Source: Gammaproteobacteria bacterium
Lineage (GTDB): Bacteria > Pseudomonadota > Gammaproteobacteria > Thiohalomonadales > Thiohalomonadaceae
Direction: 5' to 3'
Assembly (NCBI GenBank): GCA_023228645.1
Contig: JALOAT010000007.1
Location: 42,616-106,615, forward strand
DNA: 64,000 nt
Part shown: positions 1-11,572 of the stretch, piece by piece
Position numbering within the stretch: position 1 is the first letter of the stretch
Layout of the letters: every line of letters begins with the position of its first letter
Notes under the pieces: model-generated
Told to the model about the DNA's origin: nothing
Seen by the model: the letters and a program-made list of their open reading frames with translations, nothing else
Databases searched by the model: none
Made by a program: the position numbers and the translations under genes

Positions 1-195
1 TACCGCGTTGGCGTGCCGCTGCCCGGGTCCTACGAGGTCCTGCTCAACTCCGATTCCGCTTATTACGGCGGCAGCAATGCGGGCACCGGCGGCCATCGCC
101 ATACGGATCCGGTGCCCTGGATGGGGCACGACCATTCCCTGTTGCTCAGCCTGCCGCCGCTGGCCGGATTGATCCTGCATCGCCGGCGGTACTGA
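1..195 (+). CDS. glgB: 1,4-alpha-glucan branching enzyme, C-terminal end only (partial)
   Basis: The reading frame is open from base 1 to the TGA at 193-195, giving the last 64 residues of a protein that starts outside the window. The stretch LNSDSAYYGGSNAG, followed by a short all-beta tail ending LAGLILHRRRY, matches the C-terminal beta-sandwich of GlgB, where an N-(T/S)-D-x-x-YGGS motif is typical. GlgB makes the alpha-1,6 branches of glycogen in the cytoplasm. Its position just before pgi-zwf-gnd and glgA fits a glycogen and sugar-phosphate cluster. The catalytic GH13 domain cannot be judged because it is not in the window. Confidence 0.9.
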   Translation, partial: YRVGVPLPGSYEVLLNSDSAYYGGSNAGTGGHRHTDPVPWMGHDHSLLLSLPPLAGLILHRRRY

Positions 196-326
196 CCGGC
201 ACACCGCGGGCGGCCACGGGCCGCCCTGGTGGGACCATTCCCGTGTATCACCAGGCTGAGACCTGCGTTCCTCTGGTGTTCTCTGCGTCTCAGCGTTGGG
301 CGGTTTTCTTTCTCACCGCGGCTGCT

Positions 327-358
327 CCCCGGATTCCGCTGCGCTTCATCCGGGCTAC
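327..358. repeat. REP-like palindromic repeat (one copy)
   Basis: An imperfect palindrome: CCCCGGATTCCGCTGC reads into a near reverse complement ending CATCCGGGCTAC. Strings of this kind are dispersed extragenic palindromes in many proteobacteria (recalled, not searched). It lies between glgB and the DUF1622 gene, directly upstream of the latter's ribosome-binding site. The bases before it (about 270-320) resemble the ends of the short-period repeats described elsewhere in the window, including a GCGTTGGGC string. Confidence 0.5.
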
Positions 359-394
359 TCTCAGCACAACGGCGGCACCAGGGAAGGTACAGGT

Positions 395-733
395 GTGGAA
401 GCGGCATTCAAAGCGGTGATCGAAATCCTCGTGCTTGCCGTCGAGGGCATCGGTGTAGGCGTGATCGTACTCGGTAGCTTGCTGGTGTCGTGGCGTTACT
501 TCCGACGTTACGCTGCGCCGGACGCCTATCGCGGCTTCCGCGCAGGGCTCGGGCGCGCGATCCTGCTCGGACTGGAATTCCTGGTGGCCGCCGACATCAT
601 CCGCACTGTGGCAGTGGAGCCCACCTTCAACAATCTGGGCGTGCTCGCCGGCATCGTCGCCATCCGGACCTTGTTGAGCTTTTCCCTGGAACTGGAAATC
701 AACGGCCGCTGGCCGTGGCAGCGCGACGGTTGA
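395..733 (+). CDS. DUF1622 family membrane protein
   Basis: A 112-residue protein, starting at GTG 395, which has a GGGAAGG ribosome-binding site 7 bases upstream. An in-frame ATG at 296 would add 33 residues coded inside a repeat, so it is rejected. Three hydrophobic helices are visible: about residues 5-28 (ILVLAVEGIGVGVIVLGSLL), 50-70 (ILLGLEFLVAADIIRTVAV) and 78-100. A conserved EFLVAADIIRT region precedes the last helix, and the tail is short and charged. This matches DUF1622 inner-membrane proteins, whose function is unknown. It lies alone between glgB and a repeat element and is convergent with pgi. Confidence 0.85.
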   Translation: MEAAFKAVIEILVLAVEGIGVGVIVLGSLLVSWRYFRRYAAPDAYRGFRAGLGRAILLGLEFLVAADIIRTVAVEPTFNNLGVLAGIVAIRTLLSFSLELEINGRWPWQRDG

Positions 734-773
734 GACATGGAACATAACGTCCGCAATTGAACGCAAATAACGT

Positions 774-965
774 GAAGCCGTAGGTCACGTTGCCGCGCAG
801 CGGCTACGTGACCCAACGCGGGGGGCCGAAATCCACCCACGGAGGCTACGGGCAACACGGAGGAAAGAAATCATTCTTCTCCCTTGCCTTCATGGCTTCC
901 GTGGTTCGGCATTTGCCTTCATGACCCGGAATGTCACGTAGCTTCGCAACGTGACCTACGGCTTC
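774..965. repeat. Inverted-repeat element between convergent genes
   Basis: Bases 774-793 (GAAGCCGTAGGTCACGTTGC) and 946-965 are perfect 20-base inverted repeats. Just inside them, 803-812 and 933-942 pair again (GCTACGTGAC). The interior carries a weaker palindrome with ACGGAGG-type units. The right arm ends at the last base of the pgi stop codon. The element fills the gap between DUF1622 and pgi. It could be a small non-autonomous mobile element or a bidirectional terminator-like structure; no ORF lies inside. Confidence 0.7.
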
Positions 966-2611
966 TATGCGCCACGCACGCGCTTGTAGTGGTTGATGAG
1001 GCCGTTGGTGGAGGCATCGTGCGCAGTCACCGGCTTCTCGTCGGCCAATTCGGCAAGAATGGTCTTGGCCAGCTGCTTGCCTAGCTCGACGCCCCACTGA
1101 TCGAAGGAATTGATGTTCCACACCACGCCCTGCACGAAGATCTTGTGCTCGTAGAGGGCGATCAGCATGCCGAGGGTCCGCGGCGTGAGCTTGTCGAGCA
1201 GGATGGACGTGCTGGGTTGGTTGCCCGGAAACACCTTGTGCGGCAACAGCGCCGTCAATGCCTCACCTGATAGTCCCGCCGCCTCCAGCTCTGCCCGCGC
1301 CTCCGCTTCGCTACGGCCGCGCATGAGCGCCTCGGTCTGGGCGAAGAAGTTGGACAGCAGGATCGTATGGTGCTCGCCGAGCGGATTGTGCGTGTGCACC
1401 GAGGCGATGAAGTCCAGCGGGATGAGCTGCGTGCCCTGGTGGATGAGCTGATAGAACGCGTGCTGGCCGTTGGTGCCGGGCTCACCCCAGATCACCGGGC
1501 CGGTGGCGTAGTCGACCACGTTGCCCTGGCGATCCACGCGCTTGCCGTTGCTCTCCATGTCGCCTTGCTGGAAATAGGCCGGGAAGCGGTGCAGGTATTG
1601 GTCATAGGGCAGGATGGCGTGAGTGCGCGCGCCGAAAAAATTCACGTACCAGGTGCCGAGCGCAGCGAGGATCACCGGCAGGTTGCGCTCCAGCGGTGCG
1701 ACACGGAAATGATTGTCCATGGCATGGGCGCCATCGAGCAGTTCGTCGAAACGATCCATACCGATGTACAGCGCGATGGGCAGGCCGATGGCCGACCACA
1801 GGGAATAGCGTCCGCCCACCCAGTCCCAGAATTCGAACATGTTATCCGTGTCGATGCCGAAGGCCCGCACCGCCGCGGCATTGGTGGACACCGCCACGAA
1901 GTGGCGCGCCACCGCGGCCTCGCTGCCCAGCGCCTCCACCAGCCAGCGCCGCGCGGTATGGGCGTTGGTGAGGGTCTCCTGGGTGGTGAAGGTCTTGGAG
2001 GCGACGATGAACAGCGTGGTTTCCGGGTCGCAGCGCTTGAGCGTCTCGGCAATCTGGCTGCCGTCCACGTTGGACACGAAATGCATGGTGAGCCCGGCCT
2101 GGCCGTAGGGGCGCAACGCCTCGCACACCATGTACGGCCCGAGGTCCGAGCCGCCGATGCCGAGGTTCACGATGGAGGCGATGGGCTTGCCCGTGTGGCC
2201 CCGCCAGTCGCCGGTGCGCACCTGCTCGCTGAAGCGGCGCATGCGCGCCAGCACCGCACGGACCTCGGGCATCACATCCGTGCCGTCCACCACCACCGGC
2301 GCACCGGAGCGGTTGCGCAGCGCCGTGTGCAAGACCGCGCGATGTTCGGTCCAGTTGATGCGCTCGCCGCGGAACATGCGCTCGCGCCAGGTCTCCACCT
2401 CGGCGAAGCGCATCAGGTCCATGAGCAGATCGAGGGTGCGCTGGTCGATGCGATGCTTGGACCAATCCACCAGCATGCCTTCCAGGGCCAGGGAGAAATT
2501 CTCGAAGCGGCGCGGATCGGCGGCGAACAAGTCGCGCATGTGACGTGACGCCATTTCCGTATGGTGCGCTGCCAGTGCCTGCCAGGCCGGCGATTCGGTC
2601 AATCTCGACAT
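965..2611 (-). CDS. pgi: Glucose-6-phosphate isomerase
   Basis: A 548-residue protein, the usual size of the long bacterial PGI (E. coli 549). It interconverts glucose 6-phosphate and fructose 6-phosphate in the cytoplasm. Family signatures seen: SIVNLGIGGSDLGP for the phosphate-binding region, FWDWVGGRYSLWSAIGLP (the PGI signature), and GQHAFYQLIHQGT carrying the catalytic histidine. The start at 2611 gives the expected MSRLTESPAWQAL N-terminus. It lies 195 bases downstream of zwf on the same strand and is probably served by the gnd-zwf transcript or a promoter in that gap. Its stop codon abuts an inverted repeat. Confidence 0.97.
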   Translation of the reverse strand: MSRLTESPAWQALAAHHTEMASRHMRDLFAADPRRFENFSLALEGMLVDWSKHRIDQRTLDLLMDLMRFAEVETWRERMFRGERINWTEHRAVLHTALRNRSGAPVVVDGTDVMPEVRAVLARMRRFSEQVRTGDWRGHTGKPIASIVNLGIGGSDLGPYMVCEALRPYGQAGLTMHFVSNVDGSQIAETLKRCDPETTLFIVASKTFTTQETLTNAHTARRWLVEALGSEAAVARHFVAVSTNAAAVRAFGIDTDNMFEFWDWVGGRYSLWSAIGLPIALYIGMDRFDELLDGAHAMDNHFRVAPLERNLPVILAALGTWYVNFFGARTHAILPYDQYLHRFPAYFQQGDMESNGKRVDRQGNVVDYATGPVIWGEPGTNGQHAFYQLIHQGTQLIPLDFIASVHTHNPLGEHHTILLSNFFAQTEALMRGRSEAEARAELEAAGLSGEALTALLPHKVFPGNQPSTSILLDKLTPRTLGMLIALYEHKIFVQGVVWNINSFDQWGVELGKQLAKTILAELADEKPVTAHDASTNGLINHYKRVRGA

Positions 2612-2806
2612 GGATATCCTTTCTTCCTTACTTCCAATCGCGGGATGGTGAGCCGGGAAGTCTAGCCGGGAAATCGGCTTACGGAATCGGAGGCGGCCCC
2701 AAAAACCTCGCCGGCCCTAACAGGATGTTGCGAAAGGCCCTTGCCGCCCATGGGTCACGCAGAAGCGGAGCCGTCCGTTTGATTCACAGGCACCTCCAAC
2801 GGCTTG

Positions 2807-4300
2807 CTAGTGCTCGTCCTCATAGTTGGGATCGATGGAGTGGCGCCAGGTCTGATCCTCCCTGTCGAACAGGCGCAGCGCCTCCGCCGGCCCCCAGCTT
2901 CCGGCCGGATAGGTCTGGATGAAATCCCGCTCCATGGACCAGACCTTGAGGATGGGGTCCACCACGCGCCACGCCCAACGCACCTCGTCGTAGCGCAGGA
3001 ACAGCGAGTGGTCGCCCTCGACTACATCGAGCAGCAAGGCCTCGTAGGCATCCAGCTTCTCCGCATCCGGCACGTCGATGGTCGCGTCCAGTACCGTGGT
3101 GCGGGTGCGCATTTCGAGCCCCGGCACCTTGATCTGGATCTCCGCGCGCAGGCACTCCTTGGGCTGGATGCCAAGGATCAGCCAGTTGGGCGCAAGGGCC
3201 TCGATGGGAGTCTTGCGGAACAACTGCTGGGGCGGATGCTTGAAGCGGATGGCGATGATGGAGGTGTCCTCCGCCAACCGCTTGCCGGTGCGGATGTAGA
3301 ACGGCACACCACGCCAGCGCCAGTTGTCGATGTAGAGCTTGATGGCCGCATAGGTCTCGGTGGTGCTGTTGGGGGCTACGCCCGGCTCTTCCACATAGGC
3401 CGAGACCTTCTCGCCATTGACGAGGCCGCGCCGGTACTGGGCACGGAAGGCATGGGCGTGGACGGCGCTGGGCGGAATCGGGCGGATGGAGCGCAGCACC
3501 TTCACCTTCTCGTCGCGCAGGGATTCGGCATCGAGCATGGCCGGCGGTTCCATGGCCACCAGGGTGAGCAGCTGCAGCAGATGGCTCTGCAGCATGTCGC
3601 GCAGCGCGCCTGCACCGTCGTAGTAGTCGGCACGCCGTTCGATGCCTTGCACTTCCGAATGGGTGATCTGCACGTGGTCGATGTAGTTGCGGCTCCACAG
3701 CGGCTCCATGAGCAGGTTGGCAAAGCGGAACACCAGTACGTTCTGCACCGTGCCCTTGCCCAGGTAATGGTCGATGCGGAACAGCTGCTCCTCGGTGAAA
3801 TTGCGATGCAACCGCTCTTCGAGCATCTGCGCGCTCTCGAGGTCGTAGCCGAAGGGCTTTTCGATCACCAGCCGGCGCCAGCCGCCGTTCTCATAGTTAA
3901 GCGCCGCCGCCGCCAGATATTCGCTCACTATGGCGAACTCGGATGGCCGGATGGCCATGTAGAAGATCACGTTCTGCGACAGGTCCGGCGCGTTCTCGAT
4001 GAAGTGGCGAAGCCGGCCGTAAGCCTCGTATTCGTTGAGGTCGCCCTGGAAAAAACGCAGGCGCGCACGAAAACGCCTGAACGTCTCCTCGTGCAGTCCC
4101 CGCCGCGCCTTGGGGGTAAGCGACTTCTGCACCGCGTCGCGCCAGGTGTCGTCGTCCCATTCACGGCGGCCGAAGCCCACGATGGCGATCCCCTCGGGCA
4201 ATCTGCCCGCTTCCTCCAGGTGATAGAGGGCAGGCAGTAACTTATTTACCGCCAGGTTGCCGGTGGCGCCGAAGATGACGAAAGTGCACGGTTCAGTCAT
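2807..4300 (-). CDS. zwf: Glucose-6-phosphate 1-dehydrogenase
   Basis: A 497-residue enzyme of the oxidative pentose phosphate pathway that makes 6-phosphogluconolactone and NADPH. The N-terminal Rossmann fold has the GATGNLA nucleotide-binding motif at about residues 10-16. IEKPFGYDLESA follows near 145, and the active-site block RIDHYLGKGTVQN near 175 contains the catalytic histidine region. Length and order match the family (E. coli 491). It is transcribed leftward 56 bases after gnd, so the two probably share a message. No gene for 6-phosphogluconolactonase is adjacent. Confidence 0.97.
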   Translation of the reverse strand: MTEPCTFVIFGATGNLAVNKLLPALYHLEEAGRLPEGIAIVGFGRREWDDDTWRDAVQKSLTPKARRGLHEETFRRFRARLRFFQGDLNEYEAYGRLRHFIENAPDLSQNVIFYMAIRPSEFAIVSEYLAAAALNYENGGWRRLVIEKPFGYDLESAQMLEERLHRNFTEEQLFRIDHYLGKGTVQNVLVFRFANLLMEPLWSRNYIDHVQITHSEVQGIERRADYYDGAGALRDMLQSHLLQLLTLVAMEPPAMLDAESLRDEKVKVLRSIRPIPPSAVHAHAFRAQYRRGLVNGEKVSAYVEEPGVAPNSTTETYAAIKLYIDNWRWRGVPFYIRTGKRLAEDTSIIAIRFKHPPQQLFRKTPIEALAPNWLILGIQPKECLRAEIQIKVPGLEMRTRTTVLDATIDVPDAEKLDAYEALLLDVVEGDHSLFLRYDEVRWAWRVVDPILKVWSMERDFIQTYPAGSWGPAEALRLFDREDQTWRHSIDPNYEDEH

Positions 4301-4356
4301 GGATGTCTCCGGGCGTTTGAGGCCGCCGCCCGCCGGGTATGAAAAAGCTCTCGGCT

Positions 4357-5265
4357 TCAGGCCTTATGGCCGCCAAAGCCGTAGCGCATCATGGACAACA
4401 GCCTGCCCTGGTAGCCTTGCGGGTCCTGGCTGGCGAAGCGCATTTGCAGCGCCAGCGTAATCACCGGCAGCGGCACCCCCTGCTCCACCGCTTCCACGGC
4501 AGTCCAGCGGCCCTCGCCCGAGTCCCCTACCACGCGGCTCATGTCGGCGAGTTCCTGATCGCGGGACAGCCCGTCGGCGGTGAGGTCCAGCAGCCAGCTG
4601 CGCACCACCGAAGCATGCCGCCAGAGTTCGGCGATTTGCGCGAGATCCAGGCCGAACTCCTGCTTCGACTTCATCAGGTCGAAACCTTCCGCCAACGCCT
4701 GCATCATGCCGTATTCGATGCCGTTATGGACCATTTTGGTGAAGTGCCCCGCACCCACCGGGCCCACATGCGCCCAACCGCGGTCAGGCGCCGGCGCGAG
4801 GGCGCGCAGCACGGGTTCAATGACGGCGAGGGTGTCGGGATCGCCGCCCGCCATCAGGCAGTAGCCATTCTCCAGGCCCCACACGCCGCCCGAGGTGCCC
4901 GCATCCACGAAGCGGATGCCGGCGCTCGCGAGCAGGGCGCCGCGGCGCTGCGAGTCGCGGTAATTGGCGTTGCCGCCGTCGATCACCACGTCATCCGGGG
5001 CCAAGCGCTGACACAAGTCGAGGACCAGTTCCTCGGTGGGCGCCCCGGCCGGGAGCATCAGCCACACCACCTTGGGGCTGGGCAGCTGATCGAGCGCCTC
5101 GGCTACACTGGACGCGGCGATCATGCCCTCTTCATCGGCGATCTTGCGCGCGACCTCGAAGGTACGGTTGTAGCCAACCACCTCGATGCCCTTGCGGCAC
5201 AGCCGCCGCGCCATGTTACCGCCCATCCTCCCCAGGCCAATGATTGCGATGCGCATGCCGTTCAC
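4357..5265 (-). CDS. gnd: 6-phosphogluconate dehydrogenase, decarboxylating (short YqeC-type)
   Basis: A 302-residue protein, much shorter than the about 470-residue E. coli Gnd but typical of the short GntZ/YqeC class. It opens with the dinucleotide-binding motif IGLGRMGGNMARRL. VIDGGNANYRDS and FVDAGTSGGVWGLENGYCLM match the substrate-binding signatures, and HFTKMVHNGIEYGMMQ carries the catalytic lysine. It oxidises 6-phosphogluconate to ribulose 5-phosphate; short forms often prefer NAD over NADP (family knowledge, not visible here). It is first in the leftward gnd-zwf-pgi run and divergent from glgA. Confidence 0.93.
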   Translation of the reverse strand: MNGMRIAIIGLGRMGGNMARRLCRKGIEVVGYNRTFEVARKIADEEGMIAASSVAEALDQLPSPKVVWLMLPAGAPTEELVLDLCQRLAPDDVVIDGGNANYRDSQRRGALLASAGIRFVDAGTSGGVWGLENGYCLMAGGDPDTLAVIEPVLRALAPAPDRGWAHVGPVGAGHFTKMVHNGIEYGMMQALAEGFDLMKSKQEFGLDLAQIAELWRHASVVRSWLLDLTADGLSRDQELADMSRVVGDSGEGRWTAVEAVEQGVPLPVITLALQMRFASQDPQGYQGRLLSMMRYGFGGHKA

Positions 5266-5373
5266 TCCAGGAAAAAGTCCAAGGCGTTAATGTAGTATGC
5301 AACCCTTATTCTGCGGGCCGGAAACATAGGAACGTCTATGTTTCCTGGGCTGCCACCGGTTACGAGTAAATCT

Positions 5374-6816
5374 ATGTCGAAGATCCTGTTTGTCAGCAGC
5401 GAGGCCCACCCGCTCATGAAGACGGGCGGCCTTGGCGATGTCAGCGGCAGCCTGCCCGCCGCACTCAAGCGTCTGCGTCACACCGTACGCCTTGTGCTCC
5501 CGGCCTATCAACAGTTAAAGGCCCGAGCCGGCAAGCTGAAGACCATAGCGACCCTGAAGCTCACCGGTACTGAACCGGTACGGATTCTGGAAGGGGTGAT
5601 GCCGGACTCGCGAGTGAAGTTGTGGCTGGTGGATGCACCGGGCTATTTCGATCGCCCGGGGAATCCCTATCTGGACGCCGACGGCCGCGACTGGCCCGAC
5701 AATGCCGAGCGCTTCGCGGCCTTCTGCCGGGTGACCGTGGAACTGGCCATGGACCGTGCGGGGCTGAATTGGCGCCCCGACGTGGTGCACTGCAACGACT
5801 GGCAGACCGGCCTGGTGCCGGCCCTCCTCGCCCGCGAGCAAGAGCGGCCCGCCACGGTGTTCACCGTGCACAATCTCGCCTATCAGGGGCTGTTCCCGTG
5901 GCATCAGTTCGCCGCGCTCGGGCTGCCGGCCGATCTGTGGCACATGGATCGCATGGAATTCTACGACCGGTTTTCCTTCATCAAGGGCGGGCTGGTGTTT
6001 GCGGACCAGATCACCACGGTCAGCCCCACCTACGCGCGTGAGATCACCGCGCCGGATCTCGGCTGCGGCCTCGATGGCCTGCTCCGGCACCGCGCCGATC
6101 GGTTGTCGGGCATCCTCAACGGCGCCGACTACGACGTCTGGAACCCGCAGCACGACCCGCTCATCGCGCACAACTACTCGGCCTCCGATCTGCGTGGCAA
6201 GCGCCTCAATAAGGCGGCGTTGCAGCAGCGCTTCAATCTACCCCCGGCGGACCAGCCGCTCATCGGCCTGGTCGGCCGCATGGTGGAGCAAAAAGGCATC
6301 GACCTGCTGCTGGCGGCGATACCGGCCCTGATGAAGGAAAAGGTGCAGATCGCTGTCGTGGGCACCGGCGACAAGGGCTTCGAGGCGGAGCTGTGCGCCC
6401 AGGCCAAGCGCTACCCGGACAGCATCGGCTATCACATCGGCTACGACGAGGAGCGCGCCCACTTGGTAGAGGGGGGAGCCGACATGTTCCTGATGCCGTC
6501 GCGCTTCGAACCCTGTGGTTTGAACCAGATTTACAGCCTGCGCTACGGCACGCCGCCCATCGTGCGCCGCACCGGCGGCCTGGCCGACACCGTCGTGGAC
6601 GCGACCTCCGAGACCCTCGCCGCCGGCAAGGCGACCGGCTTCGTGTTCGATGAGCCCACGCCGGAAGCCATGCTGGGCGCCGTGCGACGCGCACTGGCGC
6701 TGTACCGTCAACCCAAGCCCTGGCAGCAACTGGTCACCACCGCCATGGCCCAGGACTTCAGCTGGGATGCCAGCGCCCGCCAGTACTTGCAGATCTACGC
6801 CAAGGCGCGCGCCTAG
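5374..6816 (+). CDS. glgA: Glycogen synthase (ADP-glucose, GT5)
   Basis: A 480-residue GT5 glycosyltransferase that extends glycogen from ADP-glucose. The N-terminus has the ADP-glucose-binding K-T-G-G-L motif at residues 16-20. The C-terminal half has GLVGRMVEQKGIDLL and FLMPSRFEPCGLNQIYSLRYG, the second containing the catalytic E-x(7)-E region. ATG 5374 gives the family-standard MSKILFVSSEAHP start. An in-frame ATG at 5338 has a better AGGAA site 5 bases upstream and would add 12 residues, so the start is uncertain. It is divergent from gnd, and the promoters must lie in 5266-5373. Confidence 0.95.
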   Translation: MSKILFVSSEAHPLMKTGGLGDVSGSLPAALKRLRHTVRLVLPAYQQLKARAGKLKTIATLKLTGTEPVRILEGVMPDSRVKLWLVDAPGYFDRPGNPYLDADGRDWPDNAERFAAFCRVTVELAMDRAGLNWRPDVVHCNDWQTGLVPALLAREQERPATVFTVHNLAYQGLFPWHQFAALGLPADLWHMDRMEFYDRFSFIKGGLVFADQITTVSPTYAREITAPDLGCGLDGLLRHRADRLSGILNGADYDVWNPQHDPLIAHNYSASDLRGKRLNKAALQQRFNLPPADQPLIGLVGRMVEQKGIDLLLAAIPALMKEKVQIAVVGTGDKGFEAELCAQAKRYPDSIGYHIGYDEERAHLVEGGADMFLMPSRFEPCGLNQIYSLRYGTPPIVRRTGGLADTVVDATSETLAAGKATGFVFDEPTPEAMLGAVRRALALYRQPKPWQQLVTTAMAQDFSWDASARQYLQIYAKARA

Positions 6817-6986
6817 GGCGGGCCGCGCCCGCCAACTTGTTGCCCTCCGGGAGACGGCGGCCATGGGCCGCCCTAATCCCACCGCGATGTAAGAAATTTC
6901 CTGCAAAGGCGCGCTATAATGGCGCGCTTCGTTGCGGGCCGACGCCCGTACCCAAGCGCCCCCCTCCTTACCGCGAATCAAAAACA

Positions 6987-9764
<2,778 letters not shown>

Positions 9765-9772
9765 GCTGTACA

Positions 9773-9807
9773 CTCTCGGCAGCGCCCGCCCGGGCAGTTG
9801 CCGAGAG
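9773..9807 (+). terminator. Stem-loop after ppc, possible terminator
   Basis: CTCTCGGCA (9773-9781) pairs perfectly with TGCCGAGAG (9799-9807), and the loop contains a further GCCCGCCCGGGC palindrome. It lies 8 bases after the ppc stop. There is no run of T after it, so it may be a factor-dependent terminator or a 3' stability hairpin. Confidence 0.45.
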
Positions 9808-10019
9808 CCTGCATGAGCGGGAAGGTAAACGCACGCTGTACCACGGAGACGACGACCACTGCGCGTCACCCAGCGGGATCCGTGGCCTCCATAATCCCTT
9901 GCTTCAACCTGCGCGACCCGGCTCGCAAATCGGGGATTCCTCGGTAGCAACGGCCGCGTGTCCGGCTATAGTTAGGCCGGGTCGGGCCCGGGGTCCGCAC
10001 CGCTTAATGGGAGAACAGC

Positions 10020-10220
10020 ATGAAGATGCCTGAAATACGTGCCATTGCCCGCGATCGCGGTCTGAAGCCGGGGGTTGCAGGCAAAGCCGCCCTCATTCGC
10101 ACCATTCAGCGCGACGAGGGCAACTTCGATTGTTTCGGCAGGGCAGACAGCAACTACTGCGATCAGGAAACCTGCCTGTGGCGCACGGACTGCCTGCCGG
10201 CGGCGCGCAAGGACGCGTGA
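10020..10220 (+). CDS. Small SAP-domain protein
   Basis: A 66-residue protein with a GGGAG ribosome-binding site 6 bases before ATG 10020. Residues 5-32 (IRAIARDRGLKPGVAGKAAL and on) look like a SAP helix-turn-helix motif, known for nucleic-acid binding. The second half has three cysteines in the pattern C-x(3-10)-C-L-W-R-x-D-C-L. Proteins of this arrangement are common small hypotheticals in proteobacteria, and a DNA- or RNA-binding role is inferred from the SAP motif only. It is convergent with panD, with a single base between the two stop codons. Confidence 0.75.
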   Translation: MKMPEIRAIARDRGLKPGVAGKAALIRTIQRDEGNFDCFGRADSNYCDQETCLWRTDCLPAARKDA

Positions 10221-10221
10221 T

Positions 10222-10602
10222 TCAGGCCGCCTGCACAGGGATGGCGTTGGCGCTGCGAATCACGTTGTTGTGGGCGTCGAGATAGACGAGGGTCGGTTTG
10301 TAGCTGGCCAGTTCCTGCTGACTGAGGCCGACGAAGGCCGCGATGATGACGATATCGCCCGGCGCTGCCTTGTGCGCGGCCGCACCGTTCACCGAGATCA
10401 CCCCCGAGCCGTCTTCCGCACGGATGGCATAGGTGACGAAACGCTCACCGTTGGTGACGTTGTAGATGTGGATCTGTTCGTACTCGCGGATCCCTGAAAG
10501 ATCGAGCAATTTGCCGTCAATGGCGCACGAGCCCTCGTACTCGAGCTCCGAGTGGGTCACCCGGGCGCGGTGCAACTTGGCTTTGAGCATCATGGACTGC
10601 AT
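10222..10602 (-). CDS. panD: Aspartate 1-decarboxylase (pyruvoyl)
   Basis: A 126-residue pro-enzyme that makes beta-alanine for pantothenate. Self-cleavage occurs between Gly24 and Ser25 (YEGSCAID), generating the pyruvoyl group. Numbering from the chosen start puts Ser at exactly 25, as in E. coli. ATG 10602 has AAGAGG 7 bases upstream; a longer reading from 10677 is not supported. The GERFVTYAI and NGAAAHKAAPGDIVII blocks are typical. It is last of the leftward panB-panC-panD run, with 111 bases after panC, so it may also have its own promoter. Confidence 0.96.
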   Translation of the reverse strand: MQSMMLKAKLHRARVTHSELEYEGSCAIDGKLLDLSGIREYEQIHIYNVTNGERFVTYAIRAEDGSGVISVNGAAAHKAAPGDIVIIAAFVGLSQQELASYKPTLVYLDAHNNVIRSANAIPVQAA

Positions 10603-10713
10603 GGAAAGGCCTCTTAGGTAACGGTAAACCGTCGCATGGAACGCGATATTATGGGGCCTACCTGCCCACCATTTCAACGAAACACCCCTGAGCCGACCTC
10701 GGTGTCTCGCCTG

Positions 10714-11565
10714 TTAGTCTAGTCCAATCAACAGGTTGTCTATCAGACGCGTGGTGCCGAGGCGTGCCGCCGCCAGTACCGCCAGCGACGTGTCGGCGTC
10801 ACCCGGCTCTGTCAGATCCGCCGCACGGCGGATGCTGACGTAGTCCGGGTGGAAGCCCTGCTGCGCCAATGCATGCGCAGCCTGCTGCTCCAAGGCTGAG
10901 AAGTCGCGACGCCCAGCCCGTATTGCCTCGGCGATCTCTACAAGCGCGCGGTAAAGCCCGGGCGCGCGGGCGCGCGCCTCTGCGGACAGGTAGCAGTTGC
11001 GCGAACTGCGGGCGAGTCCGTCAGACTCACGGGCGGTCGGCACGCCCTCGATGCGGATGGGAAAACACAGGTCCTCCACCAGGCGGCGGATTACCGCCAG
11101 TTGCTGGTAATCCTTCTCACCGAACACCGCCACGTCCGGCTGGACGATGTTGAACAACTTGCTCACCACCGTTGCCACGCCGCGGAAATGGCCCGGGCGC
11201 GAGGCACCGCACAGGATGTCCGACAGGCCCGGCACCTCCACCTGGGTCACGCCCGCGTTGCCGTGCGGATACATCTCATCCACGCTGGGCATGAACAGCA
11301 GGTCGGCACCCGCCTCACGCAGTTTCTCCGCGTCCTGGTCCGGCGTGCGCGGATAAGCGGCCAGGTCCTCGTTGGGACCGAACTGCAAGGGGTTCACGAA
11401 CACGCTCACCACCACGCGCGCGGCGAGTGCACGGGCGCGGGCGACCAGCGCGATGTGGCCGGCGTGGAGATTGCCCATGGTGGGCACCAAGGCGACGGGC
11501 TCGCCAGCGGCACGCCAGGCGCGCACCCGCTCGCGCACGCCCGCGACAGTGTTCACGGTGTGCAT
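10714..11565 (-). CDS. panC: Pantothenate synthetase (pantoate-beta-alanine ligase)
   Basis: A 283-residue ATP-dependent ligase joining pantoate and beta-alanine. It shows VPTMGNLHAGH (the HIGH-like motif near residue 27), FVNPLQFGPNEDLAAYPRT, and FGEKDYQQLAVIRR for ATP and substrate binding. Its length matches E. coli PanC. It starts 7 bases after the panB stop and is clearly cotranscribed with it. Confidence 0.97.
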   Translation of the reverse strand: MHTVNTVAGVRERVRAWRAAGEPVALVPTMGNLHAGHIALVARARALAARVVVSVFVNPLQFGPNEDLAAYPRTPDQDAEKLREAGADLLFMPSVDEMYPHGNAGVTQVEVPGLSDILCGASRPGHFRGVATVVSKLFNIVQPDVAVFGEKDYQQLAVIRRLVEDLCFPIRIEGVPTARESDGLARSSRNCYLSAEARARAPGLYRALVEIAEAIRAGRRDFSALEQQAAHALAQQGFHPDYVSIRRAADLTEPGDADTSLAVLAAARLGTTRLIDNLLIGLD

Positions 11566-11572
11566 GGAAGAC

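Noticed and set aside
1367..2548. Long plus-strand ORF of 393 residues opposite pgi
   Set aside because: It is the antisense shadow of pgi in GC-rich DNA, rich in Ala, Arg, His and Gly, with no recognisable domain.
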